A stretch of 64,000 nucleotides of DNA from Lentisalinibacter orientalis (GTDB taxonomy: Bacteria; Pseudomonadota; Gammaproteobacteria; Steroidobacterales; Woeseiaceae), in contig NZ_JAPDRJ010000001.1 of the NCBI RefSeq assembly GCF_040706535.1, forward strand, positions 1,488,001-1,552,000. The letters run 5' to 3'. The notes under the pieces are model-generated. The model did no database searches. It was not told where the DNA came from and worked only from the letters and a program-made list of their open reading frames with translations. Positions 36,514 to 47,636 of this stretch are shown here, piece by piece. Numbering within the stretch: position 1 is the stretch's first letter; the number at the start of each line of letters is the position of its first letter. Made by a program: the position numbers and the translations under genes.

Positions 36514-37289
36514 CCGCGGCGCCGCGAGTGGTCGCGGCCCTGGCGGCCGCCTGCGCCGGCCTGGCGCTGGCGCTGCCGGCCGCGGCGGCCGACGCCGACG
36601 GCCTGTCGGCGGAGGAGATCATCGCCGCGGTGTACGAGGCGAACGGAGGCGAGACGTGGCGGCGGCCGCAGACGCTGTATCTCGAGGGTTACGGGGTCTT
36701 CTGGCCGGACGGGACCGAAGACAGCCGCGTGCTGGCCGACCGCTACCGCATGTGGCGCGAGTATGCCCCCGAGAGCGCCGATGCCCATCTCGCCAACGGC
36801 AAGGTGCGCATCGACAGCTTCACGGGCGACACGACCATGTTCCGGATCGCCTTCGACGGCGAGACCGCCTACAACGCGGACGGCCCGATCCCCGGCGGCG
36901 CGGCCAGCCCCCAGTGGAAGAACTCGTTCGGCTTCGGGATCATCCGCTATGCCCTCGACGAGGGCTTCACCCTGACGCGGCTGCCCGACGATACGGTGGA
37001 AGGCCATCCCGCCTTCTTCGTGCGCGTGAGCGACCCCGCCGGTTCCGAGACGATCTTCGGCATCGACCGGGACGACTACGCGGTGCGCATGGTGGGCTTC
37101 GACACACCGAAGGGCTGGCATCACCGTTACTACTCCGACTTCGTCACCGACGAGGACACCGGCTGGCGCCAGCCTCGCCTGGTGCGCCTGTATTACGACG
37201 GCGTCAAGCAGAACGAGATCCACTGGCAGGCGTTCCGCGTGAACGAGCCGGTGGCGGAAGAGGTCTTCGTGCTGCCCGCCGAAGACTGA
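36510..37289 (+). CDS. Exported protein, LolA/LolB-like fold, function unknown
   Basis: The protein has 259 residues starting at GTG 36510 inside the sodC stop, so it is coupled to sodC. A signal peptide (to about residue 27) precedes a stretch LSAEEIIAAVYEANGGE typical of exported outer-membrane lipoprotein-sorting-like proteins. The rest alternates strands with conserved aromatics (WKNSFGFGIIRYALDEGF). It may bind lipids or a hydrophobic ligand. I do not recognise a named family. Confidence 0.68.
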   Translation: MTAAPRVVAALAAACAGLALALPAAAADADGLSAEEIIAAVYEANGGETWRRPQTLYLEGYGVFWPDGTEDSRVLADRYRMWREYAPESADAHLANGKVRIDSFTGDTTMFRIAFDGETAYNADGPIPGGAASPQWKNSFGFGIIRYALDEGFTLTRLPDDTVEGHPAFFVRVSDPAGSETIFGIDRDDYAVRMVGFDTPKGWHHRYYSDFVTDEDTGWRQPRLVRLYYDGVKQNEIHWQAFRVNEPVAEEVFVLPAED

Positions 37290-37305
37290 GGGCCCGGACC
37301 CGACC

Positions 37306-38676
37306 ATGGTGCGCCGGATCGCGCTGTATGCCGGGCCGCTTGCCGCCCTCGCCGTCTTCCTCCTGCTGCAGGCGCGCGGCGCCTCCGCCGATGTGGCCTG
37401 GACGGCGGCGGTCACCACGCTCTGTGCCGTCTGGTGGATCTTCGAGCCGATCCCCATCCCGGCCACCTCCCTGGTGCCCATCGCGGTCTTCCCCCTGATC
37501 GGGGTGCTGACGCCCGCCCAGGTGGGCGAGGCCTACGGCAACCCGCTGATCCTGCTGCTGCTGGGTGGTTTCATCCTGTCGACGGCCATGGAGAAGAGCG
37601 GCGCCCACCGGCGCATCGCGCTGGGCATGGTGAGCGCCTTCGGTGGCAGGAGCGGGCGCAGCCTCGTGTTCGGCTTCATGGCGGCGGCCGCCTTCCTCAG
37701 CATGTGGATCTCCAATACGGCGACCACGCTGATGCTGCTGCCGATCGTGCTGGCGGTGCTGGAGCGGGTCGAGGACAACCGGCTGAAGGTGAGCCTGCTG
37801 CTGGGCGTGGCCTATGCGGCCAGCGTCGGCGGCGTGGGCACGCCCATCGGCACGCCGCCCAACCTGATCTTCATGGAGGTCTACCAGGAGAACACCGGCC
37901 GGGAGGTGACCTTCTTCGGCTGGATGTCCTGGGCGCTGCCGGTGGTGGCGGTGATGATTCCGCTGACGGCGCTGTGGCTCACCCGCGGCCTGTCCCACGC
38001 GCGGGCCATCACGATGCCGCCGGTGGCGGCCTGGCGCAGCGAGGAGGTGCGCACGCTGATCGTCTTCGCCGTCACCGCGGTGTTGTGGATGACCCGGCGC
38101 GAGCCCTTCGGCGGCTGGAGCGCGTGGCTGGACCTGCCCGGCGCCAACGACGCCAGCGTGGCGCTGCTGGCGGTGGTCGTGATGTTCCTGGTGCCGAACG
38201 GACGCGGCGGGCGCCTGCTCGACTGGGATACCGCCGTGCGCATCCCATGGGGCATCCTGATCCTGTTCGGCGCCGGCATCACCATCGCCAAGGCGTTCGT
38301 GAGCTCCGGGCTCAGTACCTCGCTGGGCGAGATGGTGGCCGCGCTCGACGTGCTGCCCGTGCTGGTCATGATCCTGCTGACCTGCCTGACCGTGACCTTC
38401 CTCACCGAGGTCACCAGCAATACCGCGACCACGACGCTGCTCATGCCCATCCTCGCCGCGGCCGCCACCACCGCGGGCTTCGACCATCGGCTCATCATGG
38501 TGCCGGCGGCGATGAGCGCGAGCTTCGCCTTCATGCTGCCCGTGGCTACCGGCCCTAACGCGGTGATCTTCAGCTCCGGCGAGCTGACGGTGAGGCAGAT
38601 GGCGAGGGAGGGCTTCGCCCTCAACCTGATCGGCGCCGCGGTCGTCACCGGCGGCTGCTACCTGCTGTTCGCCTGA
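37306..38676 (+). CDS. SLC13 (DASS) family anion:Na+ symporter
   Basis: The protein has 456 residues with about 11-12 membrane helices. Both family motif regions, with S-N-T sequences in hairpins, are visible: SMWISNTATTLMLLP in the first half and LTEVTSNTATTTLLMPIL in the second, with LPVATGPNAVIF after it. These clamp the carboxylate or sulfate substrate and sodium. SLC13 proteins carry dicarboxylates, sulfate or related anions; the sequence does not decide between them. It follows the exported protein by 16 nt. Confidence 0.9.
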   Translation: MVRRIALYAGPLAALAVFLLLQARGASADVAWTAAVTTLCAVWWIFEPIPIPATSLVPIAVFPLIGVLTPAQVGEAYGNPLILLLLGGFILSTAMEKSGAHRRIALGMVSAFGGRSGRSLVFGFMAAAAFLSMWISNTATTLMLLPIVLAVLERVEDNRLKVSLLLGVAYAASVGGVGTPIGTPPNLIFMEVYQENTGREVTFFGWMSWALPVVAVMIPLTALWLTRGLSHARAITMPPVAAWRSEEVRTLIVFAVTAVLWMTRREPFGGWSAWLDLPGANDASVALLAVVVMFLVPNGRGGRLLDWDTAVRIPWGILILFGAGITIAKAFVSSGLSTSLGEMVAALDVLPVLVMILLTCLTVTFLTEVTSNTATTTLLMPILAAAATTAGFDHRLIMVPAAMSASFAFMLPVATGPNAVIFSSGELTVRQMAREGFALNLIGAAVVTGGCYLLFA

Positions 38677-38749
38677 CTGCGGCATGTCCCGGCTCGCCGC
38701 CGCCGGGAGCCTGGGTTACCCTCGAAGCGAGCAGACAGGCGACGGATCC

Positions 38750-40009
38750 ATGGATTTCGGCATCTTCGAACCGCTGGCCATCGCGCTCGGTCTGGGCCTG
38801 CTCGTCGGCAGCCAGCGCGAGCGCGACGAGGAACACCGCCGCATCGCCGGCGTGCGCACCTTTGCGCTCATCACGCTGGTCGGGGCCGTCTGTGGCATCC
38901 TGGCCCGGGACTATGGCGGCTGGATGATCGCCGCCGGCCTGCTCGGCATCACCGCCCTGTTCATCCTCGGCAATCTCCTCCGCGCCCGCGGCGAGGGCAC
39001 CAACCCGGAGCATTTCGGCCTCACCACCGAGGTCGCCGGCCTGCTGATGTTCGGCGTGGGCGCGATGCTCACCAGCGGCATCGAGGCGCCGGCGGTCGCT
39101 CTGGCCGGCGTGGCCGCCGTGCTGCTGCAGTGGAAGACCAAGCTGCACGGGCTGATCGGCGCCATCGGCGAACGCGAGTTCGCGGCCATGATGCAGTTCG
39201 TCCTGGTGGCGCTCGTGATCCTGCCCGTGGTGCCGGACCAGACCATCGGGCCTTACGACGTCCTCAACCCCTTCACGCTGTGGCTCATGGTCACCCTCAT
39301 CGTCGGCATCAGCCTGGCCGCCTACCTGGCCTATCGGGTGCTGGGCGTGCGCGGCGGTTCGCTGGCCGGCGGCGTGCTGGGCGGCCTCATCTCGAGCACC
39401 GCGACCACCGTGAGTTACGCCCGGCAGTGCGCCGGCAACCCCGCCGCCGCCCCCGCCGCCGCGCTGGTGGTGCTGATCGCCTCCACCATCGTCTACGTAC
39501 GGGTGGGCATCGAGCTGGGGGCGGTCGCCCCGGACCTTCTGCGCCAGGCCGCGGCGCCGCTGGCCGTCATGATGGCCTTCATGGCGCTGCTCTGCGTCGG
39601 CCTGCTGCTGAAGATCGATTCGCGCGACATGCAGCCGCCGAATCTCGAAAACCCGGCCCAGATCCGCACCGCCATCGTGTTCGGTGTCCTGTACGCCGTG
39701 ATACTGCTGCTGGTGACGGCCGTGCGCGAGGAGTTCGGCCAGGACGCCGCCATCTACGGCGTGGCCGTGATCTCCGGGCTGACGGACGTGGACGCCCTCA
39801 CGCTGTCCACGGCGGAGTTGTACTCCCAGGGCCGGCTGTCCGGCGACGCGGCATGGCGCGCGATCCTGATCGCGACCCTGTCGAATCTGGCGTTCAAGAT
39901 CGGCGCCGCGGTGGTCCTCGGCGGACGGCGGCTGGGCGCCTATGCGCTGGCGACGATGGGCGTGTCGATCCTGTTCGGCACGGCGATCGTCTTCCTCTGG
40001 CCGGCATGA
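38750..40009 (+). CDS. MgtC/DUF4010 membrane protein
   Basis: The protein has 419 residues. The start is the ATG at 38750; the upstream in-frame ATG lacks homology. The N-terminal third is MgtC/SapB-like (LGLGLLVGSQRERDEE, VRTFALITLVGAVCG). The rest is the DUF4010 domain with STATTVSYARQ and ISGLTDVDALTLS. About ten membrane segments are expected. Members are proposed inner-membrane stress proteins or transporters; the substrate is unknown. It overlaps the next gene by 4 nt. Confidence 0.85.
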   Translation: MDFGIFEPLAIALGLGLLVGSQRERDEEHRRIAGVRTFALITLVGAVCGILARDYGGWMIAAGLLGITALFILGNLLRARGEGTNPEHFGLTTEVAGLLMFGVGAMLTSGIEAPAVALAGVAAVLLQWKTKLHGLIGAIGEREFAAMMQFVLVALVILPVVPDQTIGPYDVLNPFTLWLMVTLIVGISLAAYLAYRVLGVRGGSLAGGVLGGLISSTATTVSYARQCAGNPAAAPAAALVVLIASTIVYVRVGIELGAVAPDLLRQAAAPLAVMMAFMALLCVGLLLKIDSRDMQPPNLENPAQIRTAIVFGVLYAVILLLVTAVREEFGQDAAIYGVAVISGLTDVDALTLSTAELYSQGRLSGDAAWRAILIATLSNLAFKIGAAVVLGGRRLGAYALATMGVSILFGTAIVFLWPA

Positions 40010-40341
40010 CTCTCGACACCGACCCCGTCGTCTTCTGGGCCGTGCACGCCGCGTTCGCGGCGGTGTTCCTGCGCAGTCTCTACATGGATCTGATCGCCGG
40101 CTATCGCAGGCGGCGGAATCTCCTCAGCGAGACCCTGGGCGGCGACGCCATCGAGCGGTTCCGCTTCATCATCGTCCAGGCGGTGATCGCCGTGCTGTTG
40201 CTGCACGTGATCGACGTGGCAGAGGGCATCTCTCACAAGCTCGCGATCACCGTCGCGGACATGGCGATGCTCGCCTACCTCACGTTCCGCAGCGGCTGGT
40301 GGCTGGATCGGGTGGCGCTGGGTGCGCGGAAGCGGCGATAG
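40006..40341 (+). CDS. Small membrane protein, function unknown
   Basis: The protein has 111 residues starting at the ATGA overlap with the MgtC/DUF4010 gene, so it is probably co-translated with it. There are three hydrophobic stretches (about residues 8-25, 50-70, 78-98) and basic ends (YRRRRN and ARKRR). No family is recognised. It ends 21 nt before the tRNA on the other strand. Confidence 0.65.
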   Translation: MTLDTDPVVFWAVHAAFAAVFLRSLYMDLIAGYRRRRNLLSETLGGDAIERFRFIIVQAVIAVLLLHVIDVAEGISHKLAITVADMAMLAYLTFRSGWWLDRVALGARKRR

Positions 40342-40362
40342 CGGCGGCGGCGGCGAGAGAGA

Positions 40363-40439
<77 letters not shown>

Positions 40440-40561
40440 GTCGGGCGGGCCAGTATAGCCACGAAGACCGGTCTCGTCATCACGGCCACGGCCGGCCCGT
40501 CCCGCCCCGTTCTGCGAACCGCTCCCGCGTCGCCGGCGCCCCGTTATGCCAGAATGCAGGG

Positions 40562-40918
40562 ATGGACGGATTCCAGCAGACAGTGGCTGAAATCGTCGAT
40601 GGAATCGAGGCGGAAATGAGGCGCATCGAACTCTGGGAGGAAGAACGCCCGGCGCTCAGCCGCCTCGGCAGCGCCCAGCCGTTCTGTTTCGACACCCTGC
40701 GCTTTCACCAGTGGCTGCAATGGCTGTTCCTGCCCCGGATGCAGCGCATACTCGCTGCCGGCGGCGCCGGGATGCCGTCCGAGAGCGGCATCCACGCGTA
40801 CGCCGAGGAGTGCCTGCGGGAGGATCCGCGGGACACGGACGAGCTGCTGTCGCTGATCCGGCGGTTCGACGAGGTGATCACTGCGGGCGAGGCCGGCGGG
40901 GACTGGCCCGGGCATTGA
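40562..40918 (+). CDS. YqcC family (DUF446) protein
   Basis: The protein has 118 residues. AGGG lies just before the ATG. YqcC signatures are visible: MRRIELWEEERPALSRL, then PFCFDTLRFHQWLQWLFLPRMQRIL. YqcC is a small cytosolic all-helical protein of unknown role, often encoded near truC in enterobacteria; here truC is not adjacent. The EEP-family gene starts 20 nt after it. Confidence 0.85.
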   Translation: MDGFQQTVAEIVDGIEAEMRRIELWEEERPALSRLGSAQPFCFDTLRFHQWLQWLFLPRMQRILAAGGAGMPSESGIHAYAEECLREDPRDTDELLSLIRRFDEVITAGEAGGDWPGH

Positions 40919-40938
40919 GGCGGCTGTGAACAGGCGAC

Positions 40939-41859
40939 ATGAGTAGAGGCGTATTGACCACCGCGGCGGCGGGCAGCGTGGCGTTGCTCGCGCTGCCCCT
41001 CGCCGAGCCGCTCTGGTGGGTGTTCGGCCTGCCGGTGCACTTCCCGCTGCAGATCGCCGCCGGCTGCCTGCTGCTCCTGACCGTCGCCCTGGCGGCCCGG
41101 CAGCGGGTGCCGGCGCTGGTGTTCGCGGGTGTGCTGGCGCTATGCCTGTTCCAGGCCCGCGAGCAACTGCCCCGTTTCGCCACGGCGGAGGCTTCCCCCA
41201 CCGACCTCACCGCCGCGGTCCTGAATCTCGACTGGCGCAACCCGGATCTCGGCGCCGCCGAGGCCTGGCTGCGGCAAGTGCGGGCCGACGTCGTCGTGCT
41301 GCCCGAGTACACGCCGGCCGCCGCGCGGCGATTGGAATCCCTGGCCGAGGTCTATCCCCATCGCCTGGAAGCGCCCCGGGACGGCGCCTGGGGCATCGCC
41401 CTGCTGAGCCGCCACCCGATCGCCTCCGGCCGGGTGATCCGGCCCGCCGGCATCGACAGTCCCGCGCTGGATGCCGTGCTGGACACGGGAGGGCGGCAGC
41501 TGCGGGTGCTGGGCATCCATCCCCGCTCGCCCATCTCGGCAGGCTACACGGACGAGCGCAACGCCCAGCTCGCCGCCGTGGCCGACCTCGTCCGGGAGTC
41601 GAGCGGTGCGACGCTGGTCTGCGGGGATTTCAACGACACGCCGTTCTCGCCGAGCTTCCGCGCCTTCAAGGCGCGTGCGGGCGTGGCCAATGCCGCGGCC
41701 GGGCAGGGCTACCCGGCCACCTTCCCGGCCGGCTGGCTGCCGGTCTGGGTCCCCATCGACCACTGCGTCTACCGCGGCGGGCTCGTGCCGGTGCGGGTGC
41801 AGAGCGGCCCCGATGTGGGCTCCGATCACTACCCGCTGGTGGCGGAGTTCCGCTGGTAA
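40939..41859 (+). CDS. Membrane-anchored endonuclease/exonuclease/phosphatase (EEP) family protein
   Basis: The protein has 306 residues. Three hydrophobic segments at the N-terminus (to about residue 75) precede an EEP domain. Visible catalytic residues are LNLDWRN (Asn near 97), VLPEYT (Glu), the VCGDFNDTPFS motif (Asp and Asn), and the final GSDHYPLVAEF (Asp and His). Divalent-metal phosphodiesterase or phosphatase activity at the outer face of the inner membrane is expected. The substrate is unknown. Confidence 0.85.
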   Translation: MSRGVLTTAAAGSVALLALPLAEPLWWVFGLPVHFPLQIAAGCLLLLTVALAARQRVPALVFAGVLALCLFQAREQLPRFATAEASPTDLTAAVLNLDWRNPDLGAAEAWLRQVRADVVVLPEYTPAAARRLESLAEVYPHRLEAPRDGAWGIALLSRHPIASGRVIRPAGIDSPALDAVLDTGGRQLRVLGIHPRSPISAGYTDERNAQLAAVADLVRESSGATLVCGDFNDTPFSPSFRAFKARAGVANAAAGQGYPATFPAGWLPVWVPIDHCVYRGGLVPVRVQSGPDVGSDHYPLVAEFRW

Positions 41860-41895
41860 CGGCTTCTCCGTAGCGGCACGCCGCGGCCGCCCACG

Positions 41896-41927
41896 AAAAA
41901 GGGCGGCACCCCGCAGGATGCCGCCCT
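41896..41927 (-). terminator. Intrinsic terminator after rpoD
   Basis: On the minus strand a 9-bp stem AGGGCGGCA/TGCCGCCCT with a 10-nt loop is followed directly by TTTTT. It sits about 25 nt after the rpoD stop and ends the macromolecular synthesis operon. Confidence 0.85.
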
Positions 41928-41952
41928 CCGTTCTCTGCACCGGCCGGCCGGA

Positions 41953-43770
<1,818 letters not shown>

Positions 43771-43808
43771 AAACAGAACCTCTGTGCGTGGGTTGGGCAA
43801 ACGGCTAA

Positions 43809-45587
43809 CTATACTGAATTTTCCGTGATATTTCCATCACCGGACGCCGGATGCGCGGGTCGGGAGAGCAGCTGGCGCAGCTCCTCCCGCTCTTCGGCCG
43901 ACAGCTCGCCGCTGCGGCCTTTTTCTCGCAGGAATTCCACCCGGTCGTGCCGGGCGGCCTGGACCAGCTGCCGGACACAGCCTTCCAGCTCGGCTGCCGC
44001 GTCGAAATCCTCGTGACCGGGGGTCTCGGCGGCGGCAAGTGCCGCCAGGTGCCGGCCGTGGGGACGGTGCCGCCAGCGTTCCAGGATGCCTGCGGTATTC
44101 ATATGAGGTTCGGCCTGCAGCGTTTCAAGGAGTTCCACCAGTAGGTCGGCACCCGGGCGGTCGAGGCCGGCCAGGCGCTCCACGTCCACCGAGGAGGCCG
44201 TCGCCGGGTGATGCAGCAGCAACGTGATGGCCCGCCGGACCAGGGTGGGCCGGCCGGTCTGTATCCGGGGCCGGGCGGGCCGCCGCGGCTCCGCCTTCTT
44301 CTCCTCGGGGGCCTCCATCATGCCGGCAAGGCGCTCGCCGGACAGGCCCACCGTCTCGCCGAGGCGCTCGAGCAGCAGTTCCCGGTAGATGCCCGCAGGG
44401 ATCTTCGCCACCAGCGGCCGTGCCAGTTCGGCCAGCCGCGCGCGGCCGTCCACGGAGCCGAGGTCGACCTGTCCGGCCAGCTCGCCGACCAGGAAATCCG
44501 ACAACGGCATCCCGTCGTCCAGCACGGCCTCGAAGGCGGCGGCGCCGCTGCCGCTGACCAGGGAGTCCGGGTCCTCGCCCTCGGGCAGGAAGGCGAAATA
44601 GATCTGGCGGCCCTCGCGGACCTGGGGCAGGGCGTTCTCGAGAGCGCGCCAGGCGGCCGCGCGGCCGGCCCGGTCCCCGTCGAAACAGAAGCACACGGCG
44701 TCGGTCAGGCGGAACAGCCGCGAGAGGTGATCGGCGGTGGTGGCCGTGCCGAGGGTGGCGACCGCATAGCCGATGCCGTGGCGGGCGAGGGCGATGACGT
44801 CCATATAGCCCTCCACCACCACCAGGCGGCTGATGTCGCGCAGGCGTTTCTTCGCCTCGTACAGGCCGTAGAGTTCCCGGCCCTTGTGGAACAGCACCGT
44901 CTCGGGCGAGTTCAGGTACTTGGGCTCCTCGTCGCCGAGCACCCGCCCGCCGAAGCCGATGGTGCGTCCCCGCGAATCGCGGATGGGAAACATGACACGA
45001 TGGCGGAAGCGGTCGTAGTAGCCGCCGTTGTCGCGCCGGATCACCAGCCCGGCGGCATGCAGCCGCTCGACGGCTTCGTCGTCGGTGCCGAAGCGCTTCA
45101 GCACGTGGTCCCAGCCGGCGGGCGCGAATCCGATGCGGTAGGCCCGGGCGGTGGTGCCGTCGATGCCGCGCTGCTTCAGATAGGCCACGCCCTCGTCGCT
45201 GTCGCGCAGGCAATCGACGTAGTACTGCTCGACGGCGGCGGTCAGCTCCAGCAGCCGGTCGAGTTTGCGCGTGGGCCGGGAATCGGCCTCCCGCGGCACC
45301 TCCAGCCCCATCAGCCCGGCCAGCTCCTCGATGGCTTCCGGGAAACCGAGGTGGTCGTGCTCCATCAGGAAGCCGATGGCGGTGCCGTGGGCGCCGCAGC
45401 CGAAGCAGTGGTAGAAGCCCTTGTCCGGGCTGACGGTGAAAGACGGCGTCTTCTCGCCGTGGAAGGGGCACAGCGCCTTGTATTCCCGGCCCGCCTTCTT
45501 CAGCTGGATGCGGGTGCCCAGCACTTCGGCGATGTCCGCGCGGGCGATCAGATCGTCGATGAATTCCTGGGGGATGCGGCCGCTCAT
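43809..45587 (-). CDS. dnaG: DNA primase
   Basis: The protein has 592 residues, of normal length. The N-terminal CHC2 zinc finger is complete (C40, H43, C61, C64 in CPFHGEKTPSFTVSPDKG and YHCFGCGAHG). The TOPRIM core has VVEGYMDVIAL and CFDGDRAGRAAA. The C-terminal DnaB-interaction domain is helical with LRQLLSRP. The start at the internal ATG 45587 is chosen because the family begins MSGRIPQEFID. It makes RNA primers for replication. It follows yqeY and precedes rpoD by 38 nt. Confidence 0.95.
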   Translation of the reverse strand: MSGRIPQEFIDDLIARADIAEVLGTRIQLKKAGREYKALCPFHGEKTPSFTVSPDKGFYHCFGCGAHGTAIGFLMEHDHLGFPEAIEELAGLMGLEVPREADSRPTRKLDRLLELTAAVEQYYVDCLRDSDEGVAYLKQRGIDGTTARAYRIGFAPAGWDHVLKRFGTDDEAVERLHAAGLVIRRDNGGYYDRFRHRVMFPIRDSRGRTIGFGGRVLGDEEPKYLNSPETVLFHKGRELYGLYEAKKRLRDISRLVVVEGYMDVIALARHGIGYAVATLGTATTADHLSRLFRLTDAVCFCFDGDRAGRAAAWRALENALPQVREGRQIYFAFLPEGEDPDSLVSGSGAAAFEAVLDDGMPLSDFLVGELAGQVDLGSVDGRARLAELARPLVAKIPAGIYRELLLERLGETVGLSGERLAGMMEAPEEKKAEPRRPARPRIQTGRPTLVRRAITLLLHHPATASSVDVERLAGLDRPGADLLVELLETLQAEPHMNTAGILERWRHRPHGRHLAALAAAETPGHEDFDAAAELEGCVRQLVQAARHDRVEFLREKGRSGELSAEEREELRQLLSRPAHPASGDGNITENSV

Positions 45588-45671
45588 ATTGCCCTCACCC
45601 GACTTTTCCGGCGTGCCCGGCACAGGATAGCCGGCGTGCGGCGCGGACGCGAATGCGCGGTGCGGATGGCG

Positions 45672-46118
45672 TCAGCCGGCGAGCCTCGCCTTGACCTTCG
45701 CGCTCACGGCGCCCATGTCGGCCCGCCCCTGGGCTTCGGTCTTGATCCGGGCCATGACCTTGCCCATGTCGCGCAGCGACTCGGCGCCGGTCTCGGCGAT
45801 GGCGGCGTCGATGAGTGCCGCGAGTTCGGCGTCGGAGAGCGGCGCCGGGAGATATGCCGACAGCACGCCGATCTCGTAGTTTTCCTTGTCTGCGAGGTCG
45901 GCGCGGCCGCCGGCCTCGTACTGGCTCACCGACTCCCTGCGCTGCTTGACCATCTTCTCGATGACGGCCAGCACGTCGGCGTCCGTGAGCTCCTTGCGCT
46001 CGTCCACCTCACGCTGCTGCACGGCGGCGAGCGTCATGCGGATCACGCCAAGGCGGTCCTTCTCGCCCGCCTTCATGGCCGATTTCATATCGGCCGTGAT
46101 CCGCTCTTTCAGGTTCAT
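45672..46118 (-). CDS. GatB/YqeY domain protein
   Basis: The protein has 148 residues, the length of stand-alone YqeY. It has the family motifs MKAGEKDRLGVIRM, KQRRESVSQYEAGGRADLADKE and the C-terminal GKVMARIKTEAQGRADM. The domain is the tRNA-binding tail of the GatB amidotransferase, here as a separate protein. It lies between rpsU and dnaG, an arrangement found in many Gammaproteobacteria. Three 10-bp tandem repeats cover its ribosome-site region. Confidence 0.93.
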   Translation of the reverse strand: MNLKERITADMKSAMKAGEKDRLGVIRMTLAAVQQREVDERKELTDADVLAVIEKMVKQRRESVSQYEAGGRADLADKENYEIGVLSAYLPAPLSDAELAALIDAAIAETGAESLRDMGKVMARIKTEAQGRADMGAVSAKVKARLAG

Positions 46119-46120
46119 GG

Positions 46121-46150
46121 CTCGGTTGCCCTCGGTTAACCTCGGTAACC
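46121..46150. repeat. Three tandem 10-bp repeats in the yqeY leader
   Basis: The plus strand reads three consecutive units of form CTCGGTTRMC (CTCGGTTGCC, CTCGGTTAAC, CTCGGTAACC), starting 3 nt upstream of the yqeY start codon. The ribosome site of yqeY must fall inside them. Confidence 0.7.
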
Positions 46151-46197
46151 CACGGCCTCGTAAGGACGCGTACCGGGATGGCAGAGAGCGGCGGCGC

Positions 46198-46413
46198 TCA
46201 GTAGAGCCGCTTGCGGCGGTTCTGCTCGCGGGAGATCCGCTTCATGTGGCGCTTCACGGCGGCCGCCTTCTTGCGCTTGCGCTCCTGGGTGGGCTTTTCG
46301 TAGAACTCGCGGCGACGCAGTTCGGTCAGCACGCCCGCCTTCTCGCAGGCACGCTTGAAACGCCGCAGGGCGGCGTCGAAATATTCGTTCTCTCTGACTT
46401 TAACGCTCGGCAT
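46198..46413 (-). CDS. rpsU: Small-subunit ribosomal protein bS21
   Basis: The protein has 71 residues, the standard length. It starts MPSVKVRENEYFDAALRRFKR and has a basic tail (RKKAAAVKRHMKRISREQ, ending RKRLY). bS21 lies near the anti-Shine-Dalgarno end of 16S rRNA in the platform of the 30S subunit. It is the first gene of the rpsU-yqeY-dnaG-rpoD unit and is divergent from tsaD. Confidence 0.97.
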   Translation of the reverse strand: MPSVKVRENEYFDAALRRFKRACEKAGVLTELRRREFYEKPTQERKRKKAAAVKRHMKRISREQNRRKRLY

Positions 46414-46528
46414 AGGTTTTCCGGTCTATCTGCTCTCGAGTCGAGGCTGCCGCACGGCATCGGGCCGGCGGGGCACTCGGACCTTGCAATTGGTTGGACA
46501 AATCCGCCGCAGCGGACAAAGACCGCCA

Positions 46529-46557
46529 ATTTTACGGCCGGTCCCCGGCGAATGCAA
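46529..46557 (-). promoter_or_regulatory. Sigma-70 promoter of the rpsU-dnaG-rpoD operon
   Basis: On the minus strand, TTGCAT (46552-46557) and TAAAAT (46529-46534) are exactly 17 nt apart. The leader to the rpsU start is about 110 nt. Confidence 0.75.
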
Positions 46558-46581
46558 AAGCCTTTTGTGCTTTTCCTGGGG

Positions 46582-46587
46582 TATTAT
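46582..46587 (+). promoter_or_regulatory. -10-like element just upstream of tsaD
   Basis: TATTAT ends 9 nt before the ATG, so tsaD would be transcribed with a very short leader. No convincing -35 is found at 16-18 nt. Confidence 0.35.
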
Positions 46588-46596
46588 CCGCCCGCT

Positions 46597-47625
46597 ATGC
46601 TGGTACTGGGCATCGAAACGAGCTGCGACGAGACCGGGGTGGCCCTGTACGACACCGAGGCCGGGCTCCTGGAGCACCGTCTGCACAGCCAGGTGGACCT
46701 GCATGCCCGCTACGGTGGCGTGGTGCCCGAACTGGCGTCCCGTGACCACTCCAGGCGTCTCGTGCCGCTGGTGGAAGAGGTCATGGCCGACGCGGGCATG
46801 GAGACCGGCGACCTGGACGGGATCGCCTACACCGCCGGTCCCGGCCTGATTGGCGCGCTGATGGTGGGGGCCACCTTCGCGGCCAGCTATGCCACCGCCG
46901 CCGGCCTGCCCGCGATTCCCGTGCACCACATGGAGGCCCATCTGCTGGCGCCGCTGCTGGAGCCGGAGCCGCCGGAGTTCCCGTTCGTCGCGCTGCTGGT
47001 GTCCGGCGGCCATACCCTGCTGGTGGACGTGGCCGGCATCGGCCGCTACACGGTGCTCGGCACCACGCTCGACGATGCGGCAGGCGAAGCCTTCGACAAG
47101 ACCGCGAAACTGCTGGAGCTCGGCTACCCGGGCGGCCCCGCGCTGGCGGCTCTGGCCGAGCGGGGAGATCCGCGCGCCTTCACCTTCCCCCGTCCGCTCA
47201 CGCGGCGGCCGGGACTGGACTTCAGCTTCTCGGGCCTGAAGACGGCCGTGCTGGTCGAGGCCCGGCGCCTGCGCGAGGCCGGCTCCTGGGACGAGGGTGC
47301 CCGCGCCGACATGGCCGCGTCGTTCGAGGCGGCGGTCGTGGAGACCCTGGTGATCAAGTGCCGCCGGGCGCTGGAGACGGCCGGGCGCAGCCGCCTGGTG
47401 GTGGCGGGCGGCGTGGGCGCGAATCGGCGGCTGCGCGAAGCGCTGGTGGCGGACGTCTCCGCCCGCGGCGGCCGCGTGTACTTTCCGCGTCCGGTGTTCT
47501 GTACGGACAACGGCGCGATGATCGCGCTGGCCGGCGCGCTCCGGCTGGCACCGTCCGGCGACGAACCCCGCATCCTGGCGCGGGCACGCTGGTCGCTGGA
47601 GGACCTGCCGGCAGTGGCGGCCTGA
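46597..47625 (+). CDS. tsaD: tRNA N6-threonylcarbamoyladenosine synthase, TsaD
   Basis: The protein has 342 residues, normal length. It opens LGIETSCDETGVALYD, has the metal-binding HHMEAH motif (H111, H115) and the family signature GPGLIGALMVGATFA, and ends with a nucleotide-binding FCTDNGAM. TsaD transfers the threonylcarbamoyl group to A37 of ANN-decoding tRNAs with TsaB, TsaC and TsaE. The start at 46597 matches the family N-terminus. It is divergent from rpsU, a conserved arrangement. Confidence 0.96.
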   Translation: MLVLGIETSCDETGVALYDTEAGLLEHRLHSQVDLHARYGGVVPELASRDHSRRLVPLVEEVMADAGMETGDLDGIAYTAGPGLIGALMVGATFAASYATAAGLPAIPVHHMEAHLLAPLLEPEPPEFPFVALLVSGGHTLLVDVAGIGRYTVLGTTLDDAAGEAFDKTAKLLELGYPGGPALAALAERGDPRAFTFPRPLTRRPGLDFSFSGLKTAVLVEARRLREAGSWDEGARADMAASFEAAVVETLVIKCRRALETAGRSRLVVAGGVGANRRLREALVADVSARGGRVYFPRPVFCTDNGAMIALAGALRLAPSGDEPRILARARWSLEDLPAVAA

Positions 47626-47636
47626 GCGGAGAACTC

